From NCBI GenBank assembly GCA_016342455.1, contig JAEIOE010000008.1, positions 1 to 56,394 on the forward strand: 56,394 nucleotides of DNA, given 5' to 3'. Below are positions 37,422 through 47,147 of this stretch, piece after piece (position 1 is the stretch's first letter; each line of letters begins with the position of its first letter). The notes beneath the pieces are model-generated. The model was not told the DNA's origin. It ran no database searches and saw nothing but the letters and a program-made list of their open reading frames with translations. The position numbers and the translations under genes were made by a program. The stretch comes from Mycoplasmatota bacterium (GTDB taxonomy: Bacteria; Bacillota_I; Bacilli_A; Izemoplasmatales; Hujiaoplasmataceae).

Positions 37422-40019
37422 TTAATCACCATTTAGTAGTGATTTAAATTCACTAAGACCTTTCATATCGAAATCATTACCTTCAAGCTTATCAATGAGA
37501 GTCGCAAGTTTATTTGAAGATTCATCTATTTGCTTTTCCACGTCCAAGAATGTCGTATGATACTTATCGACAAGGTTTTTAATTTTGATCTCGAAGTTAG
37601 AAACTATAACTGTAGGTAGTTCTAACATAGAATTTACTATGGGATCAATCCACTTAAGTCTAAGAAGTTCACTTGTCTGTGAATTCGTAAGATTCTCAAT
37701 AACTTTTATGGTGTGTTCATCTAATTTTGATTTAAGATTTTTTATTTCTTTTTTTAGATTCTTCTCTTCATCGAAAAGTTGCCTGATAATCAATACTCTG
37801 TATTCAAGTGATTCCTCTTCGTAAGTGGACCCTTGCTCAATGTTGTCTTTAATATACTTTTTGACTTCAGACAATAAAAAAGAAGTTTTGTCACCATTCA
37901 GAATATCGCTTTCTTTGTCTTCCTCGGACAATGAATCTAGTATATCTTGATAAGACCCAATTATTTCAGCCAAACGTTTTTCTTTAGATTTTAATAAACT
38001 AATTTCATCTTTAAGTAAACTAACTTGAACGATATCAAAAGGGATAATCCTTCCAACATATCCGTCATGGACTTCTTGTTCTTTATTACCTTTCTTTTTT
38101 AGAACCATCTTAGGATCAACTTTTGTAATTGATGATTTACCTTCTGTCTGTATGATTTCCAAGTCTATTTCAATTTGTTTCCAGTAATCATCCAAAATCT
38201 GGTAAGCATGATACCGATCAACTAGTGGGATTGAAGCTAATCTACTAAAAATACTTTCACTAATAATATGTTCTTCTTTTGTACGTTCAACTGTATCCAT
38301 ATTAGTTATAAGATGATCGTACAAAAATGGTCCAAAATCATCAAAAGCTAAATTGAAATTATCTTTATATTTCTTAAATTCTTCGTTATTACTTATAATG
38401 TGATTTATATCTTTAGATATAAGTTCTGAATAAGGTGAACCACCGTTTCTAAAAATATCATTCTTTAGTTTAGGAAATGCCATCCAGTATTCTTGAAGCT
38501 GATTAATCTCACTGTTTGGAATACCTCCAAAAATGGTTGCATATATATCCCATGTTTCTGCCAATTCAGAAGAGTCAACATAGCGAGGAATATTCAAGTT
38601 ATAATCATTGTTTCTAATCTCTTCCCTAGTAACAACACGGGAATACTTATCGACATCCTCTCTAATATTATTGGTATCGACAATTTTTTTAATATCGGAA
38701 GCTTGCAGTTTATTATTTTTACCAACTTTGATAAAAACTTTTGATGCATCAATAATTAATACATTATTTTTATTTCTTTTCTGCTTTAGTACCATGACAA
38801 TCGTTGGAATTCCAGTACCGAAGAATATGTTTGCTGGCAAACCAATAATAGTGTCGATATGATTTTGTTCGATAAGATTCTTTCTAATCTTTTGTTCTTC
38901 ACCACCACGAAATAACACTCCATGTGGGAGAACAATTGTCATAATACCATCTGGTTTCACATGAAAAAGATCATGCAGAAGAAAAGCATAATCAGCTTTG
39001 GATTTCGGTGCTATTCCAAATTTCTTATATCTAGCATCTGTTTCTTTGTCTGTCGAATCCCAGTGTTGGGAGTAAGGAGGGTTGGAAACAACTGCATCGA
39101 CATATAATGGCGAATAAGTTCTATTTGGATCAGATTCATCAAAATACGGCCAGTCTTCTTTCAGCGTATCAGCATTTCTTGTCACTATATTTGATGGTAG
39201 AATACCTCTCATTACAAGATTCATTCTAGTAAGATTATAAGTGTTTTCCTTTAGCTCCTGTGCATAGTATTTGACTTTGTCCTTTTCGTTCATGTGTTTT
39301 GCAACGGATTTGCCTATATTAATGAGTAATGAGCCAGATCCGCTCGTTGGATCATAAATTTCAATCTTTTTTTTATCTTTGAGGTGATTTGCAACAATTT
39401 CGGACATTAGGAAAGATACTTCATGAGGTGTATAGAACTCTCCTGCTTTCTTGCCAGCATTAGCAGCAAACATGCTGATGAGATATTCGTAAATAAACCC
39501 TAAAACATCATAACCTTGCTTCCTATCCATCGGTATATCATTAATAAGGTGAATTAAATCACTGATTGCCTTAGTCTGCGCACCAGAACTATCACCAAGT
39601 TTAGTAATCCCATTTTGAAGTGCATAGAAAATCTCTTGTTCCTTCTTTTTGCCACCAAAAACATTTTGATGAGTCGGACTGATAAGTCTACTAAAAGCAT
39701 TAAGGGCATCAGTAACGTTTGAAACGTCAAAATTTTTTCCATTCTCTAACCATGTAGAAAACAGATTGTCATAGGAAATAAAATAACCAAGATTCTCTTT
39801 GCAATAATTTACGACTTCTAGGTCTTCTTCTTTGAGTTCTTTTAAATCCGTTTTTCTCCAACCTTCTTTAGGTGATAATAGCCATTCTTCTTCTTTGTCA
39901 GAAAGAAATTTATAAAAAATGAAACCAAGGATATAGTCCTTATATTCATGAGCTTCAATCTTTGAACGCATTTTATTTGCTGATTCCCATATCTTTGACG
40001 CTAAATGTTGTTTGTTCAT
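37422..40019 (-). CDS. hsdM: Type I restriction N6-adenine methyltransferase subunit M
   Basis: 865 aa, longer than the usual ~500. An N-terminal HsdM_N helical domain (MNKQHLASKIWESANKMR) and N6_Mtase core are present: GEFYTPHEVSFLMSE, IYDPTSGSGSLLINIG for SAM, and the VVSNPPYSQHWD catalytic NPPY. Residues beyond about 500 form a long helical/coiled-coil extension (LKDEISLLKSKEKRL, KKEIKNLKSKLDE) that may help hold the S or R subunit. ATG overlaps the XRE stop (TAATG), so translation is coupled. Confidence 0.94.
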   Translation of the reverse strand: MNKQHLASKIWESANKMRSKIEAHEYKDYILGFIFYKFLSDKEEEWLLSPKEGWRKTDLKELKEEDLEVVNYCKENLGYFISYDNLFSTWLENGKNFDVSNVTDALNAFSRLISPTHQNVFGGKKKEQEIFYALQNGITKLGDSSGAQTKAISDLIHLINDIPMDRKQGYDVLGFIYEYLISMFAANAGKKAGEFYTPHEVSFLMSEIVANHLKDKKKIEIYDPTSGSGSLLINIGKSVAKHMNEKDKVKYYAQELKENTYNLTRMNLVMRGILPSNIVTRNADTLKEDWPYFDESDPNRTYSPLYVDAVVSNPPYSQHWDSTDKETDARYKKFGIAPKSKADYAFLLHDLFHVKPDGIMTIVLPHGVLFRGGEEQKIRKNLIEQNHIDTIIGLPANIFFGTGIPTIVMVLKQKRNKNNVLIIDASKVFIKVGKNNKLQASDIKKIVDTNNIREDVDKYSRVVTREEIRNNDYNLNIPRYVDSSELAETWDIYATIFGGIPNSEINQLQEYWMAFPKLKNDIFRNGGSPYSELISKDINHIISNNEEFKKYKDNFNLAFDDFGPFLYDHLITNMDTVERTKEEHIISESIFSRLASIPLVDRYHAYQILDDYWKQIEIDLEIIQTEGKSSITKVDPKMVLKKKGNKEQEVHDGYVGRIIPFDIVQVSLLKDEISLLKSKEKRLAEIIGSYQDILDSLSEEDKESDILNGDKTSFLLSEVKKYIKDNIEQGSTYEEESLEYRVLIIRQLFDEEKNLKKEIKNLKSKLDEHTIKVIENLTNSQTSELLRLKWIDPIVNSMLELPTVIVSNFEIKIKNLVDKYHTTFLDVEKQIDESSNKLATLIDKLEGNDFDMKGLSEFKSLLNGD

Positions 40020-40210
40020 TATCTATCTTCCCCTATCTCATTTTCTTTAAATAATTTAACTAGTTTCCTTTTTTCCTTCATTGTTGGTTGAAACTTGTCA
40101 TTTTCCCAACGATTTACTGTTACAACTGAAACACCTAAAAGGTCCGCCAACTCTTGTTGAGTTATAAGCAAAACCTCTCTTAGTTTTTTAATTTTTTTTG
40201 CATATGTCAT
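40019..40210 (-). CDS. XRE-family control protein of the hsd operon
   Basis: 63 aa from the ATG at 40210 (AAGGAG upstream). A compact HTH (TQQELADLLGVSVVTVNRWE) and nothing else, like controller proteins of restriction-modification systems. It overlaps hsdM by 1 nt and is first in the operon, so it probably times expression of the methylase and nuclease after entry into a new host. Confidence 0.85.
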   Translation of the reverse strand: MTYAKKIKKLREVLLITQQELADLLGVSVVTVNRWENDKFQPTMKEKRKLVKLFKENEIGEDR

Positions 40211-40277
40211 ATGGAAAACTCCTTTTAATATCTTATTAACATTATTGTAACACATTTTGTAAACAATGAAGTTATAT

Positions 40278-40289
40278 CTTTGATAAATC
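40278..40289. promoter_or_regulatory. Candidate operator upstream of the hsd controller
   Basis: TTGATAAATCAA (TTGAT-AA-ATCAA arms) lies about 70 bp upstream of the control gene, with a second TTTATCAAG half-site about 20 bp further on. Position and symmetry fit a site for the XRE protein; not tested. Confidence 0.3.
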
Positions 40290-40291
40290 AA

Positions 40292-40750
40292 ACATATTTT
40301 TGTTTTTTTATCAAGTTCAACTGGAAGTCTTATACTAAATAATTTATATGCATAGCTCTAGTCATTAAGATATAGAAAGTAGTAATGTAAAATGTCATGC
40401 AATCGTGTGCAATGTGCCTGTAGAGAATTAACTCCTTTACTGACCTTTATTTATTATTTATAATTAATTCTTAGTCTTGTGTTGCCCGAATATGAAATAT
40501 AAGAATAATTACCGATTTATGCAACGAAAAATGGTCTAATACGTGAATCGTATTTAGACTATAATTTTTATATGATTTCACCTTCCGGCAAAGAGCTGTG
40601 AACTAAATATTGTTATTAATAGAATGAGGTGTAATTTTTATTTATATGGCTTGTTGTAAAACATTTAGTTGGAAATTACAATGTTTTTTATATTAAAGAT
40701 TAAACTAAAACAATATATTTCACTTCATATTTCAAAAAATAATTTTAAAT
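40292..40750. other. Non-coding region upstream of the hsd operon
   Basis: About 460 bases without a gene. It presumably contains the hsd promoter (TACAAT -10 near 40245 on the minus strand). The only other structure is a weak hairpin CTAATACG/CGTATTTAG near 40535-40557. It may include an RNA but nothing decisive is seen. Confidence 0.35.
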
Positions 40751-40751
40751 T

Positions 40752-40774
40752 AAAAGAAGCCTTGAGGCTTCTTT
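40752..40774 (-). terminator. Terminator of the KAP NTPase gene
   Basis: AAAGAAGCC-TCAA-GGCTTCTTT on the minus strand, followed by T residues. Confidence 0.8.
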
Positions 40775-40863
40775 GTTAACATTCAACCTTTTATAGAAGA
40801 GAAGACTAAACTACTTGTTATAAAGATCGAAGTATCTTATTCAATTACAACTTATATGACTCT

Positions 40864-43815
40864 TTATTTGTCATCAATTCTATTATACCTTTCATTATCA
40901 AAAGTACCTGTGATTTCAATCACTTTATCATGTAATGCATTTTGAATTCTTCTTTTCATAACTACATTATCTTTATCATCGTGAATTTCACCAATTAATG
41001 ATATGTTATTAGTACTCTTAATAATATCTGTAAGTTTATCCTCAAATGCCGTTATTACGCTGTTATTTTCTAATACTCTTCTTGCTATTTGATAGTCATT
41101 AAAACTTGTAATATTTGAAATTATTACTTTTTTATAGTCTTTATCTCTATTAACTAAAGCTTGTAGTTTTGCATTTTGGGCTAGAACAGAAAATTTTATC
41201 TTATTAATTAGGCCTGTGAATCTATCATTTTTAAGAAAAGATAATTTTTCTATTACCTTTTCTATTATTGAAGTCGTATTTAATGTTATGTTATGAAAAC
41301 TCAAAGCGCTACTTATTTGATTATTATTTATAGTTTCTTCTAAAAACACCAAAGACCCTTCAACTTTATTATAATAATCCATTAATTGTTCTATTAAGAT
41401 TTCATCTTGAAACTTAGTAGTTAAAATTGATGTTATCAATAATCGTTCTTTAAACTGGTTCATTTGAACTCGATCTAGAAGTCTGTATAATAAACTTTTA
41501 TATCTTGATATATATGAGCTATCAGTAATTAGATTAATATAATTTTTTTGGTAACTATCTAGTATAAAATTCTTTACAATGATAGAAAAATCAAATAAAT
41601 CAGATATAAGATCAACTATCCTTTTCTCAACTTCTCCGTGACTAGAAGGGTCGTACTGTGAAATCAACGTATATAGTGAATTCAAATTTTGATTGGAATC
41701 AATGCTTCTAACAAGTTTTTCACTCATTATTTTATTATTAACATTAAATATAGTACTCATAAGCATTAACTTTTCAAGTTTGTCTGTCACATTTGTAAAA
41801 TTAGATCTGGCAAGCTCGTTTGCATTAATCTCTGATAAATTTATGATTTCATCACTAAATGCTTCCAACTTATCAGCTTGACTAATTATAAGTAATCTTA
41901 TAACTTTTATATTTTTCGAATCAACAATTTGCTTGATATCCTTAATAGTTATATTTTTACTAACTTCCTTAAAGTCATCTTCAAGATACGTTATTTCTGA
42001 ACTTGTTGATTTTATTAGTACACTAGTAATTATAGAACTAAATAGATTATCATTAACACTCTTTACTTTCTCGAAACAATTTTTCAAAAAAGCATTTAAT
42101 ATATCTACATCACTCAGCAAATTAGCTGCTTCTAGCAACTTTTCAAAACTATTTAACACCCTATCGCTACTAAGATTGTTACATATCGATTTAGCAAATT
42201 TATTGAGCAATATCTTATTGGTTTCATCAAAAAAGTCAATATTTTTATAACTTTTTACCAATATATCATATAGTTCCAATAAGTTCTCCATGACAGATGT
42301 GTATATGAAATCTTTATTATTATATAAATCTATTATACGATTAGCCGAGATAAATATTTCTATAAGACTAATGTTTTTTCTTTTTATGACATATTCTTGT
42401 ATCAATTGATCTAAAATGTACTCAATATGTGACGGCTTAATATTATCTCTTAATATAAGGTCATCTGAAAATGTGCATGTTTGAACTTGTCTAAAAACAT
42501 TAACGTTATATATTACATCATCCGATAAGTTGTGTAAATACATTATTGGATTTTCACAAGTAATATGTCTTGTGTCTAAAATGAACTCAGAACAAATACT
42601 ATCCTTTTTAATATAGTCACTTACTCTACTATCATTACTGTTCTTGTATAAATCTAAGAGCAGTTCTGGATTCTTATATATAATAGCATATAGTGGCTTC
42701 CACTTTTCTCTAATAATAGTCGCTTTGCCTACCATATCGACTTGATTTTGCTTAAGTTTTGATTTCTTAGAAGTTTCAATTAACTCTCTTTTTGAGTTTA
42801 TTAAATTTATTATCTTAATTATTTGTCTTGGTGTATCTCCATAATAATCAGAGATTGTTGACATCAATCTATTTGAAAACTCAAATTTATATTCATCATT
42901 TAATGTTTGAATCAAAGAATACAAATTAATTTTTCTTGATTTTTCCATTACAATTGAATAATCAAAGACTTTTGATAAAAATTCTTTTGCTTCATTTGTG
43001 CTATAATTTCTAGTTTTATTTAATTCTTTAAGAATTCTACTTTCATCAATCGGTAAAATAAAAACATAATTTCCTGAATCGTTTGTTAAAAAACCTTTAA
43101 TAAAATCAAGAATGCTAACTGCATAGTTTTCACTGCATCTGTCTAAATTGTCTATGACAATAACTTGATAATTCTTCGCATCTTTCATAATCTGTTTAAA
43201 TTTAGTATTAAAATCAAACTGTGAAAAGTGATTATGAATTGTAGTTGAATCTTGTTTAAAAATAAGATTTACAACACTTAACAAAAGAACTTCAATCCCA
43301 ATTACTACAACTGCAGTTACTAAAGTTTCAATTGGTTTTGTTATTATCTGATCTAATTTTAAATATTTTAAAATCAAACCTATGAACATAACTATAAATG
43401 AAAAAATAATAATTGTTCTCCACAATACCATACTATATGTAGTCGTAGATTTCTCTTCAAATAATTTCTTTTCAACTTCCTCTTCAAGATGATTACTCTT
43501 AGCTATCTGCATTAGGAAGGATTCTTTAAAATCATATTCACTATACTTCCAAGCATCACACTCTACAAACGTGACACTCCTTTTTCCATGAAGTTTAATT
43601 TTATCGTTCTTAAATTTTAGCTTTACTGCATTAATTACCGTTGATTTTCCAGAACCCCATTCTCCGAATAATCCAATCGTTTCAGTTGTACTCGTTTCTG
43701 AGGTGGATTGAATAACTTTTGTAAGTTCTTCGACATAAATATTATTACCCAAAACGTCATTGTTTTCATCCAATGATTTTAAAACTTTATCTTCCACTAT
43801 GTGATATTTTTTCAT
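40864..43815 (-). CDS. KAP-family P-loop NTPase with two TM helices
   Basis: About 983 aa from the ATG at 43815 (GGGAGG upstream; the track's start is a TTG before the RBS). Walker A GEWGSGKST is at 51-59; two TM helices (IIIFSFIVMFIGLIL and VTAVVVIGIEVLLLSVV) lie within the KAP domain (about 125-185); Walker B is VIVIDNLDRC, followed by SILDFIKGFL. The remaining ~600 residues are helical with no known domain. KAP NTPases are membrane-associated STAND-like ATPases, several of them linked to phage exclusion (PifA-like) and other defence. Stands alone at the rlmH end of the island. Confidence 0.85.
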   Translation of the reverse strand: MKKYHIVEDKVLKSLDENNDVLGNNIYVEELTKVIQSTSETSTTETIGLFGEWGSGKSTVINAVKLKFKNDKIKLHGKRSVTFVECDAWKYSEYDFKESFLMQIAKSNHLEEEVEKKLFEEKSTTTYSMVLWRTIIIFSFIVMFIGLILKYLKLDQIITKPIETLVTAVVVIGIEVLLLSVVNLIFKQDSTTIHNHFSQFDFNTKFKQIMKDAKNYQVIVIDNLDRCSENYAVSILDFIKGFLTNDSGNYVFILPIDESRILKELNKTRNYSTNEAKEFLSKVFDYSIVMEKSRKINLYSLIQTLNDEYKFEFSNRLMSTISDYYGDTPRQIIKIINLINSKRELIETSKKSKLKQNQVDMVGKATIIREKWKPLYAIIYKNPELLLDLYKNSNDSRVSDYIKKDSICSEFILDTRHITCENPIMYLHNLSDDVIYNVNVFRQVQTCTFSDDLILRDNIKPSHIEYILDQLIQEYVIKRKNISLIEIFISANRIIDLYNNKDFIYTSVMENLLELYDILVKSYKNIDFFDETNKILLNKFAKSICNNLSSDRVLNSFEKLLEAANLLSDVDILNAFLKNCFEKVKSVNDNLFSSIITSVLIKSTSSEITYLEDDFKEVSKNITIKDIKQIVDSKNIKVIRLLIISQADKLEAFSDEIINLSEINANELARSNFTNVTDKLEKLMLMSTIFNVNNKIMSEKLVRSIDSNQNLNSLYTLISQYDPSSHGEVEKRIVDLISDLFDFSIIVKNFILDSYQKNYINLITDSSYISRYKSLLYRLLDRVQMNQFKERLLITSILTTKFQDEILIEQLMDYYNKVEGSLVFLEETINNNQISSALSFHNITLNTTSIIEKVIEKLSFLKNDRFTGLINKIKFSVLAQNAKLQALVNRDKDYKKVIISNITSFNDYQIARRVLENNSVITAFEDKLTDIIKSTNNISLIGEIHDDKDNVVMKRRIQNALHDKVIEITGTFDNERYNRIDDK

Positions 43816-43926
43816 TTCATACCTCCCAAAAAACAACCTCCAAAAGAAGACCGCACTTTTTTCTGTTGATATTTTTCATCTACATTGAAACAATAATAAA
43901 TATTCCACAATTATAATACAAGATAA

Positions 43927-43948
43927 CAAAGCCTATTTCAAGGCTTTG
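43927..43948 (-). terminator. rlmH terminator
   Basis: CAAAGCCT/AGGCTTTG around a 6-nt loop just downstream of rlmH on the minus strand, followed by TTATCTTG. Similar to the hairpin at 28643-28662. Confidence 0.7.
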
Positions 43949-43975
43949 ATAGAAAATACATGTCATTATCTGTCA

Positions 43976-44452
43976 TCATTTGTGATACGGCTCGTTATTA
44001 TTAATTCTAAACGAGCGATATATCTGTTCTAATAGTATCAGTTTCATTAATTGATGAGGAAAAGTCATCTTAGAAAACGATAATTTATAATTAGCCTTAC
44101 TTAAAACGTTATTAGATAATCCTAAAGATCCTCCAATAACAAAACAGATACTAGAAGAATGATAGTTAGTGATATCAATCATCTTCTTTGCTAGTTCTTC
44201 AGAAGATAACAGTTCACCTTCTATAGCTAAACAAATGATATATTCATCATTTAATTTAGCAAGAATCCTTTCACCTTCTATATCCTTAATAATATCAATA
44301 TCTTTAACTGACAAGTTATCTGGAGCGTGTTCATCCTTTACTTCAATTACTTCTAACTTACAGTATTTAGATAATCTCTTGCTATATTCCTTAATACCTT
44401 CTACAAGGTATTTTTCTTTTAGTTTTCCAACAGTTATTATTTTTATTCTCAT
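43976..44452 (-). CDS. rlmH: 23S rRNA pseudouridine(1915) N3-methyltransferase RlmH
   Basis: 158 aa from the ATG at 44452 (GAGG upstream; an upstream TTG is not needed). Typical SPOUT-family Rlm[33 protein letters not shown], the SAM-knot [35 protein letters not shown] and the terminal NNNEPYHK. Methylates pseudouridine 1915 in helix 69 of 23S rRNA. Its 3' end is the SCC integration hotspot in staphylococci; here the accessory block begins right after it. Confidence 0.97.
   Translation of the reverse strand: MRIKIITVGKLKEKYLVEGIKEYSKRLSKYCKLEVIEVKDEHAPDNLSVKDIDIIKDIEGERILAKLNDEYIICLAIEGELLSSEELAKKMIDITNYHSSSICFVIGGSLGLSNNVLSKANYKLSFSKMTFPHQLMKLILLEQIYRSFRINNNEPYHK
43979..43996. repeat. attB-like end of rlmH
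   Basis: TTTGTGATACGGCTCGTT encodes the last RlmH codons (NEPYHK) on the minus strand. Two related copies sit at 28690-28707 and 28715-28732, both in the same orientation and next to a similar hairpin. Confidence 0.6.
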
Positions 44453-44993
44453 AATGTACCTCAATATATCTATTTTATCACAAATATACTTGTCAGAACA
44501 TTAAAAATAGTATTGATAGTTATTTGTGATAATTATATAAATTGCATAATAAAGATGGTTTAAAATTAAGATTATATACTTTTATTGTAAAACAAGAGAT
44601 CTAGGAAAATGTAGTAAGATATTATATTGTATTATCTATATTCACGGTTTTTGTTTTATTGCTTGAATTTGTTGCTTCTACTGATTTAACAGAATCAGAA
44701 TTAAACAACTTAGCCTATACAGATACCTTAGCTACTATATTAGAAGAAGCTGAGATGTAAGGTTACTTTAATAATGACTCAGTAATTATAATCATAACTA
44801 CTAATTACTTTCCTCTTTCTTATGTATATTAAAAAAGGCACCATTCCTCTTCAGAACAATACCTTCACTATTTTTCTTTTTTAAGTTGAATGCCTATACT
44901 TTACAATCAATCCAAATATATTGTAAAAATAATTACTACATATAATTCAAATCATTTAACTTTTTAAATTACATACAAATAAAATCAAATAAT
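44453..44993. other. Gap upstream of rlmH with a possible small remnant
   Basis: 540 bases. On the plus strand, 44607-44760 is an open frame without start: a TM helix (YYIVLSIFTVFVLLLEFV) then LTESELNNLAYTDTLATILE and a stop. It may be the 3' end of a lost small membrane protein. The rest is A/T spacer with no gene seen. Confidence 0.3.
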
Positions 44994-46286
44994 CTAATCT
45001 TTCGAATTCATTAAATGTATTACTTTATTTACAAAAACATCTACTAATTGTGAATTAAATTGAGTGTTTTTACATTTTGTTAATTCTTTAATAGCATAAT
45101 CTTTTGAATAGGCTTCTCTATATGGTCGTTCACTAGTCATAGCGTCATATGCATCACAAATAGCTATAATTCTTGATATTAATGGTATTTCTTCACCTTT
45201 TAAACCGTCTGGATAACCTTTGCCATCTATACGTTCGTGATGGTGAAGGACGTAATCAGAGATTTCTTTTAATTTTCCAGAATTTCTTAGAGCTTTCGCA
45301 CCCCATTCTGGGTGTTTTTTAATAATATCATACTCTTCATTTGTTAATTTATCAGGTTTATCAAGAGTTTCTGTTGGTACTTTTATTTTTCCGATGTCAT
45401 GAATCAGTGCTGAAAAAAATACAATTGATTGTACTTTTTTTGAAAGTCCTAAGTTCTCCGCTAATCTCCTAGAAGTTAACGCTACGTTTTCACTATGGTT
45501 TGTTGTATATTTATTATGTAATTCTAATAAGCCAATCATAGAGTAGATAATATCTGTAATCAATTCGTTTTCAAGAATCTCATATTCTTTTTCTTTCTCA
45601 ACAATCTTTTTATTGAAATCACTTTTTGTATTAGTAAATGATACAATATTTTCTAACATCGTTTGAACTTGATATTTTGATATCTTGTTTTCTTCATATG
45701 CTACTGCTGGTATAAAAAATGGGTTTTCATGTACAACATTCTTAATAATGAGATATGGATGTAGTTGAATAATATTGATAATCATATCATCAGTAAATTT
45801 ATCCATATTATATCGGCATAATGCTGTAACAGGATAATTATCAAATACTTCTGAATTTAACTTCCACTCATATTCATAAATTAAATCAAAACCATCAGTA
45901 TAATCTAAAACCCAACTTATTTCGCCTGAGATACCTAAGCCATCATAACCTTCTTCTTTCGCTTCTTTAGATAGTTGGATTAGTAAATTCTTCATTTTAT
46001 CAGGATGAAACTTACCTCCTTTTGAGTAAGCATCTTCTTTTTCAAGAAACAGTAACTGTTTAGATTCTATATAATCATAATATAAGCCATTAAACTTTAA
46101 TGACTCAATAATCGTATTTGCATCGGTTCCCCCATTAATATACATGAATTTGATATTGTTCTTTAGGCAATTTGAAATATATGAAATAACTGTTTCTGTT
46201 ATTTCATTACTATCCCTATATAAAACAACTAAATGATCTCCCAAATTAATTATTCCACTAAATTCGCTCTCATAAACGTCCTTCAT
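44994..46286 (-). CDS. MEDS-HD-GYP cyclic-di-GMP phosphodiesterase
   Basis: About 430 aa from the ATG at 46286 (AGAGGTG upstream; a GTG start there is the RBS itself). Residues 10-165 fit a MEDS (DcmR-like sensory) domain: HLVVLYRDSNEITETVISYI, KFMYINGG, LGISGEISWVL. A coiled-coil linker leads to HD-GYP with HDIGKIKVP, HHERIDGKGYP and DAMTSERPY. No TM and no GGDEF: a cytosolic phosphodiesterase controlled by the MEDS domain. The third HD-GYP protein in 56 kb. Confidence 0.9.
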   Translation of the reverse strand: MKDVYESEFSGIINLGDHLVVLYRDSNEITETVISYISNCLKNNIKFMYINGGTDANTIIESLKFNGLYYDYIESKQLLFLEKEDAYSKGGKFHPDKMKNLLIQLSKEAKEEGYDGLGISGEISWVLDYTDGFDLIYEYEWKLNSEVFDNYPVTALCRYNMDKFTDDMIINIIQLHPYLIIKNVVHENPFFIPAVAYEENKISKYQVQTMLENIVSFTNTKSDFNKKIVEKEKEYEILENELITDIIYSMIGLLELHNKYTTNHSENVALTSRRLAENLGLSKKVQSIVFFSALIHDIGKIKVPTETLDKPDKLTNEEYDIIKKHPEWGAKALRNSGKLKEISDYVLHHHERIDGKGYPDGLKGEEIPLISRIIAICDAYDAMTSERPYREAYSKDYAIKELTKCKNTQFNSQLVDVFVNKVIHLMNSKD

Positions 46287-46354
46287 AAAAATCACCTCTA
46301 ATTTGTTTGAAGGTATTATACTATTAATCCATATTTAATTGTAGGTACGGATGC

Positions 46355-46422
46355 TTTGACGCTTACATTTAATTGTCAGAGTTTTTGTTCTGTCAAGGTA
46401 CTTATCGTTTGACGCTTACATT
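46355..46422. promoter_or_regulatory. Tandem 15-bp repeats upstream of the MEDS-HD-GYP gene
   Basis: TTTGACGCTTACATT occurs exactly at 46355-46369 and 46408-46422 (53 bp apart, about five helical turns). The minus-strand -10-like TATAAT is at 46315-46320. Spaced direct repeats upstream of a promoter suggest binding sites for a regulator of this gene. Confidence 0.5.
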
Positions 46423-46500
46423 GTTTTGACAAAGTTTTATACAATAAACTAAAATCTACATTAATATCTAGCTCATCATAGAGGTACATTTCTTTATCTA

Positions 46501-46537
46501 AAAAAGGCATCTTTCCAATATTTGGAATGATACCTCT
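46501..46537 (-). terminator. Terminator of the LURP-one-like gene
   Basis: AGGTATCATTCCA/TGGAAAGATGCCT stem (two mismatches) ends in T6 on the minus strand. Confidence 0.65.
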
Positions 46538-46578
46538 TATTCTTTTATTTAGTTAAGTCTCTGTCCAAGACATTCAGT

Positions 46579-47073
46579 CTAGAAATTTAATAAAGATTTT
46601 TTTCCTTCGTGAATTACTTGATCTAAAATAATAACCACAAATAAGAATAACTCCACATTCTTTTCTTCAAAAATCTCTATTTCATAGGTATCTCCCCATG
46701 AAATAATCTTTTTAGAAATAGAAGCTACCATTTCTCCCTTATTATAGATACCAAATGAATGAGCAAATAAACTTCCGTCTACCGTTAATTCTTCATTTAA
46801 TATAGATAAATCAAATTTAGGTCTTAAGCTAAATTTTCTTTTAATGTTAGCTACTTCTCCACCATCTGGTTCAGAGATTAGATAATTAGCGAATAATCTA
46901 AATAATTTCTTTTGTGATTTGTACAATACATTTTCATTAGCATCTTGCATCTCCAATTTATTCCGGATGGTAAAAACTTTTCCTTGTACTTGATACTTTA
47001 AGTTTTGGTTCTCATCTGTAATGTTAAATTTGTCTTTAAAAGAAAATACTTTTTGTTTAATGTAAAATTTCAT
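46579..47073 (-). CDS. LURP-one-related family protein
   Basis: 164 aa, two-layered beta-rich pattern typical of bacterial LURP-one/tubby-like proteins: FYIKQKVFSFKDKFNITDE, YQVQGKVFTIRNKLEMQD then repeated short strands and WGDTYEIEIFE before a C-terminal helix (FLFVVIILDQVIHE). Biochemical function in bacteria is unknown; related folds bind membrane lipids. Adjacent to the tocopherol-cyclase-like gene, on the same strand. Confidence 0.8.
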   Translation of the reverse strand: MKFYIKQKVFSFKDKFNITDENQNLKYQVQGKVFTIRNKLEMQDANENVLYKSQKKLFRLFANYLISEPDGGEVANIKRKFSLRPKFDLSILNEELTVDGSLFAHSFGIYNKGEMVASISKKIISWGDTYEIEIFEEKNVELFLFVVIILDQVIHEGKKSLLNF

Positions 47074-47147
47074 AAATCCCCCTATAAATCTATTTGTTAT
47101 ACTTAATAAGATTTTACCATATTTTTTGTAATTATCAAAATAGTACC

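Noticed and set aside
10313-43975. Integrase or serine recombinase for the accessory blocks
   Set aside because: No ORF shows tyrosine-recombinase RHRY or serine-recombinase motifs; the only mobility gene in the window is the IS3 transposase at 48.7-49.9 kb.
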